64,000 nt of DNA from Rhizopus arrhizus (Eukaryota; Mucoromycota; Mucoromycetes; Mucorales; Rhizopodaceae). Within the stretch, counting starts at the first letter, position 1, and each line of letters opens with the position of its first letter. The stretch is from the NCBI GenBank assembly GCA_024220505.1, contig JAKZZE010000021.1, positions 806,001-870,000 of the forward strand. Direction: 5' to 3'. The translations under genes and the position numbers were made by a program. The notes under the pieces were generated by a model. The model had not been told where the DNA came from. It did no database searches and saw only the letters and a program-made list of their open reading frames with translations. Of the stretch, positions 24,950-37,270 are shown one piece after another.

Positions 24950-25335
24950 TTGAATATAAAGTGAGGCTTGCTGCCCTGAAATGAATAAAATCAAAAGAAA
25001 GAAAAGAAAACGGAAAAAAAAGGGCAAGTTTAATTATTATGAAGGGAAGGGGGGGGATCGGACATTGACACAGCAACAAAAAAATAAAAATAAAAAAAAG
25101 GTTTATTTGTGAATATTCCACTGTGGATGAATCACTCCACCCCCCCCCTCTCCACCCCCTCCTTTTTTTTTTTTTTATTCACCTTTTTCAATTTATTATT
25201 CACTAAAGAATATGACTCCGTTGCTACACAGACAATTCATCTTTTTTAAAATAAAAACCATAAAATATAACCCTTGACTAGTACAGTAAAGGAATCCCTC
25301 TATTTAAAAGGTGGCACTGCCAGTGATTTTTTTAT
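24950..25335. other. Intergenic, low-complexity
   Basis: 386 bp containing G-rich (25048-25056), C-rich (25139-25148) and T-rich tracts. It holds the promoter of the PAQR gene and the 3' region of the expansin-like gene. No gene seen. Confidence 0.45.
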
Positions 25336-25719
25336 TTATTTAAATGACCACTTCACCTTGACCCGACCGTCTTTCTTGTGAGCAATCTTTTTGAAAGCGG
25401 CGGGAGAAAGATCGATATCATTCTTGTCACACTCGGGACAAGTATCGATCACCTTGACTGTGACCGAACCTGTCTTGCCTTGTACCTTGATCTTCTCACC
25501 GCACAGTTTCTTTTCTTTTTTACCCATACGATGCTTGGAGAGTGCGACGACCAGATCATCATTATCCGCCTTTCCTCCGCAGGATGGTTCACCCGATTTC
25601 TTCACACTGTAAAACGTAGCATGGCCAGATTTCTTGGCACTGCGAGATTCAAGACTGGCAGCTTGAGACAAGACAAAGCAGATGGCAAATAGAATCGTGG
25701 CAATCAGTGTACGGACCAT
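25336..25719 (-). CDS. Small secreted expansin-like / RlpA-type double-psi beta-barrel protein
   Basis: One exon, 127 residues. A signal peptide (about residues 1-20, LIATILFAICFVLSQAA) precedes a single double-psi beta-barrel domain. It shows GHATFYS, PSCGG, LCGEKIKV and VKVIDTCPECDKNDIDLS. These are the Cys pairs and catalytic-site-like Asp of expansin domain 1, loosenins and fungal barwin-like proteins. There is no carbohydrate-binding second domain. Such small secreted proteins are thought to loosen polysaccharide networks without hydrolysis; the target wall is unknown. A TATA box lies 77 bp upstream of the ATG, flanked by CT-rich sequence. Confidence 0.85.
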   Translation of the reverse strand: MVRTLIATILFAICFVLSQAASLESRSAKKSGHATFYSVKKSGEPSCGGKADNDDLVVALSKHRMGKKEKKLCGEKIKVQGKTGSVTVKVIDTCPECDKNDIDLSPAAFKKIAHKKDGRVKVKWSFK

Positions 25720-27471
25720 TGGGTTAGAGAGACGTCCAGCGCTTGAATGGAAAGAACAAGGAAAGGGAAAAAAAATTTTTTTTTCTCTTTCTCTCTTTAT
25801 ATAGCCTGCTCATCTCTTTCTCTCTCTCTTTCACTCAACAAAAAAAAAAAAAAATTCAGGTAAAGCAATCGGAGACTAGACAAAAGTGATTAGGCAGGGA
25901 CCCGCATATCTTTTTTTTTTTGTTGGGTGAATGACCAGTGATGTTTTTAAAAATCTAACAAAATGAAGAATTATCAAAATGTACATTACTTTTTTATATG
26001 CTTTTTTCAGTGGATTCATGTCTAAAATAGACGGTTATTTATAAAAGACCTAAAAACTCTTTTTTTTTTTTCTGTCAATCTCTGTCCTAATGCACTTTAT
26101 ATTTTGCGCTCTTTGGGCTAGCTCAAGTCCAAACGATGGCATCTCTTTTAAAGTGTAGTGGGCTTTTTGACCTGCACCCCCTTTTTTTTTAAATTGAGTG
26201 GGTGAATTGAATTGAATAGGAAATGTTCTTTTGGTTTTATTCGATGACAATGCCTATAAATTGATTATACCAAAAAGTAGGACATGAATTGAGATAGAAT
26301 CGTACAGTGAATATTCGTTATGCCGGACAAATGAATATGAAACCTGTTGTATCAGAAATAATTTCATCTAAACAATTCACTTGTTCTTTTTCTTTGAAAT
26401 ATCTTGCCACTCAATCAATCACACTGATTTTGTGTAGATAGACTAAAGGAGCTCTGGTTAGAATTGATCTGAAATGAGAAGTGAAAGCCAAGTGGGTCGT
26501 TTTGATCATTATTCACTGTATTGTTCTGGAATACTGAATTCTAAATGTTGAAGGGTTACCCGGATAAAAAAATTTTTTTTTTTTTTTCTCTCTGGCAATT
26601 CAATTGATAAACTAGTATTGATTTTACTTGTATGTCCTTTTTGAAAACAAGGACTTTTGGATCAATTGTCTTTGTTGATCTATTAAATGTGAATGGCCCA
26701 TGTTCTATACTAACAAATAACCTCTGCTATTGTATACAATAAAGTCTATTTGACAGGCTTGTGTTCCCTCAAGGATAATTAAAAACACTGACTCAATGCG
26801 GATCCAATCGACGCGTTCTATCTCAGCTTATACACACTACTTTCTAGCATTCAGTCAGTAGAAGGATAAAGATATCGAGTGATATAAACAAGTAGTTTTT
26901 ATTGAACTATTAATGTAGATGCAAACCATCATTTCACTCCTTTCATCTCTTTTGTTTTTCTAATTCCATCCTTCTTTATAATCGTACACCAGATAATAGC
27001 CCCGCTTTGTTTTTTCCTTTTTTTTTACAGAAAATAGAATTGTTGATTTGATCCTCAGCAAACAAACCCATCGACAGATTAATCATCAAAAGAAAAGAAA
27101 GACATAGAATAAAGAAACAATAACCATGATTCCTATCTTTGCAAAGAATTGAAGCATAGAATAGTTTAAAGATGTAGAATAAAAAGAAGTCAATGGTTAC
27201 GTCATGAGTTACTGTGAGGGAAACAGATCCTGTTTTGACTTATCACCACTACCTTTTTGTGTATTAAAAAAGACGTTGTGTAATAAAAAAGAATTTAAAT
27301 GTTAATGTCGCTTACGATCAAAGGATGTTGTAGGATACAATAAAAAAAAAAAAAAAGTTGGGATAGTTTGCCTTTTATAGGTCTGTCGGAGTGAAAACAA
27401 ATTAGACTTGTTTGAGCTTCATGTCCTTTGTCTCCTCTCTCTCTTTTTATATCAAATAGAATAATTAAAAA
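25720..27471. other. Intergenic, no supportable gene
   Basis: About 1.75 kb divergent spacer between the expansin-like gene and MOB2, with several 10-15-nt T or A runs. A 66-codon frame at 26050-26250 (minus) has no recognisable feature. No RNA gene seen. Confidence 0.4.
25796..25803 (-). promoter_or_regulatory. TATA box of the expansin-like gene
   Basis: TATATAAA on the minus strand lies 77 bp upstream of the ATG at 25719, with pyrimidine-rich sequence on both sides. Confidence 0.6.
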
Positions 27472-28350
27472 ATGAACTTTCTTGGATTTAGGTAAAAAAA
27501 AAAGAAAATTATAATCATTTCAATAGTGAAGAAAGAAACTAACATGAATTAGTTTTGGAAAAAAGAATGCAAAGTCAAATAAGCATAAATCATTACAACA
27601 GCAGAGTAAACCACTTTATCTAAGTAATCCATATGTAAATCATATGCTTGTTCAAGGAAATTTTAAAACCATTGTTGAATTACCAAAATATGTTGACGTC
27701 AATGAATGGTTATCATTCAACAGTAAGCAAAAATGAAAGAGATGTGAAAAAGAGACTGATGTGATCACTAGCATTTGAATTCTTTAACCATCTCAACTTA
27801 TTCTATGGGTCCATCACCACCTTTTGTACACCACAAGCCTGTCCAACGATGTCTGCGGGTCCAGGGTGAGGTGTAAACCATGTTTTTTATTATGTATAAG
27901 TGGTTTATTAACAAGATGATAGCGTTGAATATACATGGTCAGATTCTTTATCTAAAAAGGCTAAATTATCTGCACCACAATACATTGATTACATGACAAC
28001 AAGTATGGAAAATACCCTAAGTGATGAATCCATATTCCCTACAAAATCAGGTAATCATCTCATTCAACTGTTTCTATTGTTCCTGATCACTCTATTCTGT
28101 AGGCGTTGATTTTCCAAAAGAGTTGCCGTCTGTGATCAAAAGGATGTTTGGACAGATGTTTCGATTATTTGCACACATTTATCATGAACATTATGATAAA
28201 GTATTGAGTCTGAATGAAGAACCACACTTTAATTCACTATTTGCACACTTTATATCATTTGCAAAAGAATTTGATTTATTAGAAAAGAAAGAATTACAGC
28301 CACTGAGTGAATTGGTGGATACAATGTCAAAGAACGGTGTTATTCCTTAA
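27472..28350 (+). CDS. MOB2: MOB2-type kinase activator
   Basis: Five exons (27472-27491, 27553-27722, 27772-27865, 27923-28050, 28103-28350) join to 219 residues. The first exon is only 20 nt (MNFLGF). The protein contains PLYLSNPYV, FKTIVELPKYVDVNEWLSFN, FYGSITTFCTPQACPTMSAGP (zinc-site Cys), YTWSD, APQYIDY, and FRLFAHIYHEHYDK with the zinc-site His. The PLYLS...LPKYVD arrangement separates MOB2 from MOB1. MOB2 binds and activates the NDR kinase Cbk1/Orb6 for polar growth and cell separation. HYM1/MO25, another RAM-network component, lies in the same window at 48213. The gene ends 9 bp from the convergent MIT-domain gene. Confidence 0.88.
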
Positions 28351-28359
28351 TAATAAATA

Positions 28360-29132
28360 TTATGCTTCTTTATAAGCAATAATTGCTTTCAACATGGCAG
28401 TCATAATTATAAATAAGCTTTCTGATATAAATTCATGTAGACGGTATTGTTGATTTAATTCTAATCCGAGTTTTATGCAAACAATAATAAAGTGTTGTAC
28501 TCTTTCAATGATTCGATATTGTCTATCGATCCATAACATGGATTGAAATAGACAGCTAAAGACAAAGATGATAATGTCTACAAGATATAAGTAACCGTGT
28601 CATGATACCTTATTTACTTTACTAGGAAGAGGGGATTGTTTGATAACAAATGCTAATCGAACTGACCACTGGATGACACATTCACCCATCTCTTTAAACC
28701 AACTCAACCAGTCCTCTTTGATTCGTTCCTTTTGCTTTATTCTTACTTTTTCCACTGTAGACATTCCCATTCTTTCTTCCACACTAATCATCTAGATTTC
28801 AGTACATTGTCTACTTTATGTCTACTACCTTAAAAGTTTTTTATGTATAACACTTTTGTTTATAGTTTTATCTATTCATACTTTAGAACTTCTTATTAAT
28901 TTGTATCAATTTGTTTACTTGGTAGTGCCATGATGATCATATCTATTCCGGTCAAGTATATATTCAGCGCAGTAGAATCATTTCCTTCTTCATATTCATC
29001 TGCACCTATTGAAATTAACTTTATGCCTTGGCTGAGACTCTGTCTATCCAATTTGCTTGTGTACATTGAATCCATATCTTTATTACTCATCATCATAGAT
29101 TGGCTGTGCTTTTTTGAATCAAATAGAAGCAT
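28360..29132 (-). CDS. MIT-domain protein (one exon junction unresolved)
   Basis: Three coding blocks are seen: 28919-29132, 28623-28791 and 28360-28577. The first carries a MIT-like three-helix unit (SLSQGIKLISIGADEYEEGN, then ALNIYLTGIDMI), a fold that binds ESCRT-III tails. The second begins MISVEERMG and is basic and helical. The third is helical with long hydrophobic stretches (DIIIFVFSCLF, RVQHFIIVCIKLGLEL). The junction of blocks 2 and 3 is clean. Block 1 ends in phase 1, but block 2 opens in phase 0 right after an in-frame stop. A 14-nt microexon would fix the frame only if followed by a 23-nt intron, which is too short. Start could also be at a Met cluster slightly downstream. Confidence 0.55.
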
Positions 29133-29526
29133 TGAAAGCACAGAAGAAAAGAAAAAAAAAAAAAAAAAGAAAAGAGAGAGAGAGTAACCCTTCAATGTTA
29201 TCTATATTTTTCACATGTAAAAGATCGGAATAGAAAAAAAAAAGTTGCTCTCTTTCTCTTCACTTTAATCACCACTCTCTTTCTTTATACACCTTTCATT
29301 ATCCTATCATCCCTCTCTAATTCACATCCATTTTCTCTATTCAATAACTCACACAGAAAGAGCATTGTGAATCGGAATCGTCGGATCTCTTTTTTATGTG
29401 TAACCAGTGTACTTTTTTTTTTTTTTTTTTTTTTTTATCTATCACTGCCAAATTCATCACTGATGTACAAGTTAATTGGTACAAAAATAATTCTATTTTA
29501 CTTTTTATATATAAAAAAATTGATAT
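29133..29526. other. Spacer with T runs
   Basis: 394 bp between the MIT gene start and the 3' end of GCN1, holding the upstream region of the MIT gene, CT-rich sequence, and a 23-nt T run at about 29414. No gene seen. Confidence 0.45.
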
Positions 29527-32500
29527 TTAAAGGGATTCCTTTTCAAGAATTTCTGCAACTGTCGGGTCTACTTTAGGCTGTAGAGTACAAAGTACCTTCA
29601 AAGCCGAAGCTGCCAATTGACGTACTTCATCACTGGTTGAATCCGAATAAGATTTAACAAATGTACGTTGGAGTTGTGGTAAGAAGAGCTTAAGGTGCAT
29701 TGGTACCTTATTCATCATTAAACTATCCATAACATGTCAGTTTTCAATTGATTTAAATCGGTTGGTCTGTATGTCTTACCTGAGTGTTTGTAAAATGGCT
29801 GCCTTCACCTCGGCGGGGTAACGATCACCCAAGATACGAATAAGAGGACCTGTGATTTGTGTGACAAATGGTTTAAGGGCAGCAGCAGATGTACGATCGA
29901 CCAAGTCACCAATAGCAAATGCAGATTGTTCTCTCACTTCAGTAGATCCATACATTAAACCCTGCAAAAAGATGGGTAAAACACATCCAATACCCTTGGG
30001 TAAACAGAATCCACGAAGGTCACAGCCAGGAACACCAATGCTATTCACCGCGCGTCGAGTAGGAATCACCAACTCTTCATATTCTTCCTTAGGGATCGAT
30101 TTGGTGACAGCTGTCAAGGCGTGCCATGAAGATTCAATCACCTTATCAGCGGGATCATCAAGAAGAAGCAAAAGTAAGTGAATCCAATCTGGAATATAAT
30201 CAGAACAGTCGAGTTCAGTCTCCTTGAAAAATTCAGTTGTAATGTCACATGCTGTCGCACGCTTGCTAGGGTTATCGTCTCTGCAGTATTCCATTAAGGC
30301 AACAGTCAAGGTATGTAAGCCATCTTCATCATCAATAGAGAGTAAGAAGGCCTCTGTGGTTGCCTTGAGTGCTTCCGTTGTCTCTTCATCTTCAGTTATC
30401 ATACGTGATTCAACAAGAGATTCAAGAATCGCTGCCAATCGTTTGTTTAATGCAGGTCCAGCTACAGTAACAAGGGATGCAAGTGCGCGTGCATTGAAGG
30501 CTGTAATAGGAACAGTGATTAAGGTAGGAATGAGTACAGGGAAAACAGCATTAGAACGCACAGACATAATCTCCTTAAGTGCAGATAAAGCATAGCCAGA
30601 TGACTCATCAGAAGATTGAAGCTTGTTGAGCAACGAAGGAAGAATACTGTCAATGGCCTTGGCTCCAATACATTGATTGAGTGTGTCAAATGCTATGTTA
30701 AAAGTTAAAAAAATATATATATTCTTCTCTCATTTCATAAATACCTTGAGCAGCTGCTTCTCTAACCTCATCAGAAGGATCACATAAGGCGTTACGAATA
30801 ACAGGTACGATCTGATCAGCAAAGTCATTCACTTGTATCTTATCGGCTGAAGTCATCACTTCACTGTAGGCTACAGTAACACCCAAACGGGTGGCTTCAT
30901 CATCAGAAGTCATACCTTCTTCCAATACAGGAAGGATTTCAGGAATAATACTTTCGCCTAATTTCTGGACAATTTCGCTCAAAGTACGACCGGCTACAGC
31001 TCGTTGTTCATAATTATCGCTAGACAAATTGTTGATAATCATATGCAACATCACAATCAAGATATCCTTCAATGTACGGGGTGTGTTAGCCACAAGTGAT
31101 TTCCAGACCATGAGTGAAGCTTGTCGGACCATACCAGAAGAGTCTTGTCTGACAATATACAATGCAGCCAAGATACGGTCTCTTCTTTCCTTGCCAAGTA
31201 CTTCGACCAATTGTTTCTTTTTGTTTTCAGCTGCACCATAGCTCTCGTCATGACTGGTATCGACATCTTCATCTGTAAGTTCAGTCACATTACCAAGAGC
31301 CATATCATTGTTCTTGGTGTGAATACCAGTGATACGGAAGAGTAATTCACCCACCAATTGAACTGAGCTTTGTCTGATACGCCACTTGACGTCAAACAAG
31401 CCCTTCTCCAATTCGGGCAATAACAAATCGACAGCCTTTGTGGCATAGTTGGTAACAATCATACGACCAGCACGAAGTGAAGCATCACGGACATATTCTG
31501 ATTCATCAGCAAGACCAGAGAGAATAGGAGGAATGATACGACCAAGATAGGGTTGGAAACGAGGACCAAAGGTGGCAGGTAAGTAGATGAGGAGTGAGAT
31601 GAAACCTTCACGGACATAGGAACGGGGTGATTCGGCATTAGAGATAATTTCGGGCAATAAACCGTCCATGCGTTCAAGACCCAAACCTGCCAATACTTCA
31701 GACAAACCTTGAGCAGCACCTTGTCTATCAACGCCACCTGTTTCGCTCTTGAGAGTGTCAAGTAAGTCAAGTATCAAACCAGGGAAGTTTTCTTCTCCAA
31801 GTTTCTCAACAAGAGCACCCAAGGCTTTGGCAGCTGTAGCTCGGGCAGCAGGAACAGGGTCAATCAAGACTTGATTAAGGCCTGGCAAGATCACGGTAAG
31901 ATAAGGAACAAGGTCCTTTTGATCAGTCAAGGAAGCCATGTTACCCACAATTTGAGCTGATTTAGTCTTGACTTCTGTTGCACGTTCACGAAGACCACGT
32001 TCTAAGATAGGCATAAGGAGTGCAAGTGAAGGTGGATCGATATAGTGGACAAAAGAAGTTTGTAAGAGTGAAGAAAGAGCAGGTGCAGTCTGGGTGTTGG
32101 GATCAGACAGGGCCTTCAACAAAATAGGCACAAGCGCTTGAATTTCAGGATTGCTGATGACTTCACCAAACAATTGAAGTGAACGGTTAGCAGAAGCTCG
32201 TACTTGAGCATGAGTATCAGCCAAGACTTCAGAAATACGAGGAATGATATTAGGAAGTGAGACAGACAGTTGCTTTGGTGCACAGTAGGCCATGGAGCCC
32301 AAAAGTTCAACAGAGGCCTTCTTGGTACGCCACTGACGATCGTCCAAGCCTTCCAAGATGGAAGGCAAGATAAGTTTGACACAGTGGCCACTGATCTTAC
32401 CCATGATCACACGAGCAGCATCTGAAGTAGCTTCACGAACATCCGCATTAGCGTCACTTGAACAAGCAAGTAAGAGAGGAATGATCTGAATGATGTAAGG

Positions 32501-35500
32501 TTCAAACAGACGACCCAAGGTAGCGGATAAGGTTTCAAACGCAAATAAGGCACCTTGTCTGTACTCATAAGAGCGTTTACTTTCAGCAGCATCTTTCAAA
32601 GAATTCATCACGTTGCATTCCTTGAGAGCGGTAATACCACGACCCTTTACAACACCAGCAAGACCATAGGCAGCACCACGACGTTCGGCATACTTTTCGC
32701 CCTTGAATAATTTGTTCAAAAGAGATTTGATCAAACGGGGCACCTCGTCCTTACACATCTTGATGAGAGGTGGAAGACAATCAGCGACTGCACTTTGCAC
32801 TGTTTCAGAAGGTGTATCCAAGGTATCAATCAATTTTTCAACAGCCGACTTGACCTTTTCGTCACCAGAAGACAAGTAACCAGAAGCGCCACCATAAAGA
32901 ATGACAACAGCTTGGCGAATATAGTCTTGCACATCACTGTTATCTGTCTTTGCATTCAAGTAACCTTCAAAGGTAGATAAAAACTCTTCAACACTTTCTT
33001 TACCGTAGGCATTGATCACAGCCATACCAGCTTCAAGCATGCGACTGCGTACTTGTTCATGACGATCACCCAAAGCTTGATCTTTAATCAAGAATTGACA
33101 AAGACCAGGAGCGTTTTTGGATTGCATAAAAGGTGCAGTCACCTTCAAGACAAAGGCAAGTCCCACACGTGCTTTCCAAGGGTCAACACGATCCATGGTT
33201 TCAGGAATGATCATACCGTATTCATCATATTCGGGATCAAGAGGGGCAGCCAAGACCTTGTATCGTTCATAGATAGCTTGAAGTGTGGCCGCTGCCGTTT
33301 CAGGATAGATTTCTACAGCTTCAGCCATAGCTCGACTAGCAGCTTGACGGACATAATCATTGTCGGATACAATGTAGGCAAGTAGTTGATCCAAATAATT
33401 ATCATCTACATCCATGGCATTTTGCTCCCATTGAATTTTGGCTAACTCGGCATTGGTCTCATTTTCATCGTGGCAGGCGACCCAGAGTTCGGGTGAGTAG
33501 TCAATGTCGGTAAGATCAAGATTTTCAAGAGCTTGAAGAGCAGCAGAGCGCACAAGCACTTCAGAGGACAATAAACCTTGAAGAAGCATGTTGATTTCTT
33601 CTGTGGAGGCAGAATCAGCTATGGCTTCAGACAAAGTGACAAGAGAAGTCTTGGCAGATTTGCTGCAAGAAGGATATTCCTTAATGATGTGCAACAAGGT
33701 CACAATCATCTCTTTGCGTGGCATCAAAGGAGAGTCACACTGAGTACAGTGGAATCCAATGACATCGGCAGCCATTACAATTTGTTCAAGGGCTTGCTCA
33801 CTATTCTTTTCGCAGCCAATACCACCTAGTTCAATCACCTTAAAGAAAACAGGGAAACAGTAACCAAAAGAAGCGGGAGGTAATGGGCGTGATTCGCTAA
33901 TGAAACGTAATCGATAGAGCACACGGTTTACAAGTGAATCAAGAGGTTCTTCCAACCAGCGAGCAGGAATGGGATGAATATTGTTGGCACGGAAAGTAGC
34001 TAAACCAATAGCATCGCGGATATTTTGGATATCTTCAACTACGCAATCACCCAATTGAAGATAAGTGCTCAATAGCATATCGCCAACAAGAAGACCTACA
34101 CGGTGGTTGCCAGCATCAAGAATCATACGTTCAATTTCAGTCAAGTGTTCTTCAGCTCCTCCACTATTACCAGTGATGATTGCACGGACAACATTTAAAC
34201 CGAGTGCAATCTTTTCACAGCTTTGTTGGACGCTTTTACGAATCTCAGCTTCCTTCTTTAATTGAGTGTTCACTGCAGTTTGCTCTTCCTTGGTCAACTT
34301 TTGCGTTAAGCCCTTCTTCTTTGCAAGTTCGGCACGTAGTTCTTCTTCCCATTCATCATCGTTCTTGTTCTTTCTGTTGTTGTTGCGACTTTCGTTCTTC
34401 TTGTCTTTCTTGAGGACATCAACATAAGTGACATCTGGAGAACATTTCCAAATATTACGTTCTAATTCCCCAATGCCCTGCATCAACTCAGGTTTCAAAT
34501 TCTCTTCAGCCATATCAATAAATTCAGGAATAATGTCTGGCGAGATGAAAACAATCGTAGATATAGCGGAGAGAGCAGCTTCATATAACAATTCAGACTA
34601 AAAAAGAATAAGTATTGCTGTAAACGCGTTTTTTTTTTTTAAAAAAAATCCTTACATCTTTGCGAGCAGCAAGCGTATTCTTTAACATATCAATGAGGTA
34701 GTCTGATTTCTCTTTGACAAGCTTGCCAGGATCAACACCAGTCCTTTGAACAAGTGTAATCCAGTTGTATTTGTTGGTAGGAGAGGCAATGTATTGGTGA
34801 TGTGCCAAAATGATAAGTTCAGTTACTTCAGCGTACTTTTCTGATTCATCCAAATCTTTGCTGAAGGAAGTGGCTGCATTAAGAAGGGAAGCAAGGCGGT
34901 AAATCGACGTTTCCTTATTATAATTTTCTGCGCTAGAAGCAATGACAGCTGTTGAATCTTTGGTTTGATGTTCTAAGTCTAATAACCATTGTTTAAGGGA
35001 GCTACGCATAAAATGACCAAGCTTGACGGGATCAGCAGCTGCTAATACAGCTGTTTCATCACGGGCTGCTCTACGCACAGTATGTTCAGGATGGCTTGTT
35101 ATAAGCCAAATGATAGCCTGAGCGACCAAATAACCTGCTTTGGTTTGTACCAAGGACTCTTTTGTTTCATTTAAAAAGACATTGGCTAAAGCTCTTACCA
35201 ACCAGAGACCTTCTTCGGCACTTGTGGCCTTGGTATAGATACGGTCCCATAAGAGATAGCTAGGTTTAGGCTCGGATACCAAAAGCTGTTCTGGGTATTT
35301 TTGTGATTTCAATAAATCGGTCACAGGTTGGGGGATACTAGGCCAATGCTGGATACGGCCAGAGATCATAGCAAGCATCACATAAGCATCAAGAGGCCCA
35401 TCTTTCCATAACAAAGGTTTATCAATAATCTTGTTGTAGGTTTTAAACAAGGCCTGAAGGTAGTCTACTGTTTTTGAGCTTATAGTGGCACCGGGTTTTT

Positions 35501-37120
35501 CATGATCCCAAAACGTGGCTCCAACTGCATTAGCCCAGCTCTTTCGGGCCAAAGGCTTGACGCTATTCAATCCCTCTGTTGATGATTTGACAATTTTATT
35601 GACAAACTCTATATGAGCATTACAGTATTCGTCGGTGTAAAGCACTATTGTTCCATGGCTACGAATACCATCGATTGCAGCGGCCATTGCTTGCTCGTGA
35701 GTTTCTTTGCCAAGCACCTCAAAGTAAGCTTCCAAAGCTTTCTGACTAACAGTAGGTTTGCCAACTTGAGAAAGAGAAGAAAGCACATTGTATGCAGTGC
35801 TACGATGTTCCCAGGAACTGACCTTTCCACTCATCAATGCTTTTCTGACAGATTCGGCTACTTTAACCATATCCTCTTCTTCACGACAAACAAGACATAA
35901 TGCTTCCCAGAATGCCTTGGCTCCTTTTACAGTTGTAGCTGAAGTAGATCGTAAATGGTTCAAGAGGGGTTCCACCCACTTTGACGCGAAAATAGATGAT
36001 GGATCAAATGACAATGCGGGTGTAATACGTGCCAAGGCTCAACATTATAAGTTAGATATACGTGTCTGGATCTGTGAGTGTGTATACATACCTTGTAAAA
36101 CAACTTCAGGAGATCTAAGCATCATTTTATCAACAACAGGTAAGAATTGAGATTCGAATTTATCTTTGGTCACAATATATCTGATATAATCATTGAATGA
36201 ATCCAATGCAGCAAAATGAGCTACACTTCTTGATGAGATGACGTTCTTTAAATAATAATCCGTCAATTTATCTTCTGCGTTCTCTATCATTTGCTTTCCA
36301 TCAGATCGTGTCTTTAAACGGAGACTGCTATCAATCACAATTCCGATCAAAACTGCGTTTTTAAAAGAAGGTGTACATGTTTGTGCATTTGCAAGGGCAA
36401 CATCAATGATAGTTGGGACAGCATCGGCATTAAGACGTACAGTACGTCTAACATCGGCAATTGCACTTTTACTGATCGACTTTTTGCTGTCATTGACAAG
36501 AGAATCGATTAAGATGGCCTGAGCGTTCAAAACATTGCTAAACAAAAGACTAGTCTTTGCTCCTTCAATTGTAGCTTGCTTCAACACACAAGTGAAAAGG
36601 ACGTTGATCCAGGTCAAAAGGACAAATCGTTCAGAGGCAGATGAAATGCATTCACTAAAAATCAAAAAAAATAGTTAATAAAACATTGATCCTTTCAGTT
36701 TCTTTATTCATTTGTATTTACCCTGTTGATTTACGCTTTCCGGATCTCTCGGATTCTCGAACAATAACTGGGATAAATGTCTTTTGAAATGCTTCTGCGT
36801 TCCAGTTGTTCAACTCTTTAATAACTTCGATAATAACTTTACGCGACTCTCGGTCTTGGTATCGAGATATAGTGAGAAAAATTAGATGTAGAAGAGAAGG
36901 AAGTACTTCGACCGGCAAATCTATAGAGCTTGGTTGTTAGTAAAAGAAAAAAAAACCTGCCAGCTTGCAGAAAAAAACCTTTTCGCTTAAGACGAATCAA
37001 CAAAGAGTGGTTCAAAAAGTCCAACCTTTCCGAGACACTGGGGCTCGTTATAGTTGTTAAAACCCTTGTTTTGATGAACTCTGGCCAACCGAGTTCGCCT
37101 GTATTCTCTCGTTCTGTCAT
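29527..37120 (-). CDS. GCN1: GCN1, HEAT-repeat activator of the eIF2-alpha kinase Gcn2
   Basis: Seven exons (36979-37120, 36722-36920, 36092-36654, 34656-36037, 30745-34597, 29780-30692, 29527-29722) join in phase to 2415 residues. Almost the whole length is HEAT repeats, including the eEF3-like part (RRGAAYGLAGVVKG, PFVTQITGPLIRILGDR, SYVREGFISLL, LERGLRERATEVK). GCN1 sits on collided or stalled ribosomes and passes uncharged-tRNA signals to Gcn2, starting general amino-acid control. The N-terminus aligns with the usual start; an in-frame ATG at 37135 would add five residues. The protein stops at VAEILEKESL, shortly after FLPQLQRTFVKSYSD. Yeast and human proteins run about 250 residues further, to about 2670. 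It is divergent from COQ8, 150 bp away. Confidence 0.92.
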
Positions 37121-37270
37121 AAGATTTAGAAGCAAGCAGAGGAACAGAGAGAAAAAAAGGATAAATTGGCAAAAAAATTTCTTTTTTAGGCTCCATGCTG
37201 CGGTTCAACGTCACAGAGTTTAAAAAAAGTGCAATGGCCTGTCAGACAGTTATCTTACTGCGGTTTCAAC

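Noticed and set aside
26050..26250. 66-codon open frame on the minus strand
   Set aside because: No domain, signal or neighbour support; it spans a T-rich tract.
28794..28826. 14-nt microexon plus 23-nt intron in the MIT gene
   Set aside because: The implied intron is far shorter than any other in the window (45-60 nt), so this model was not adopted.
31029..35900. Many plus-strand frames inside GCN1
   Set aside because: Shadows of the conserved HEAT-repeat coding sequence on the other strand.
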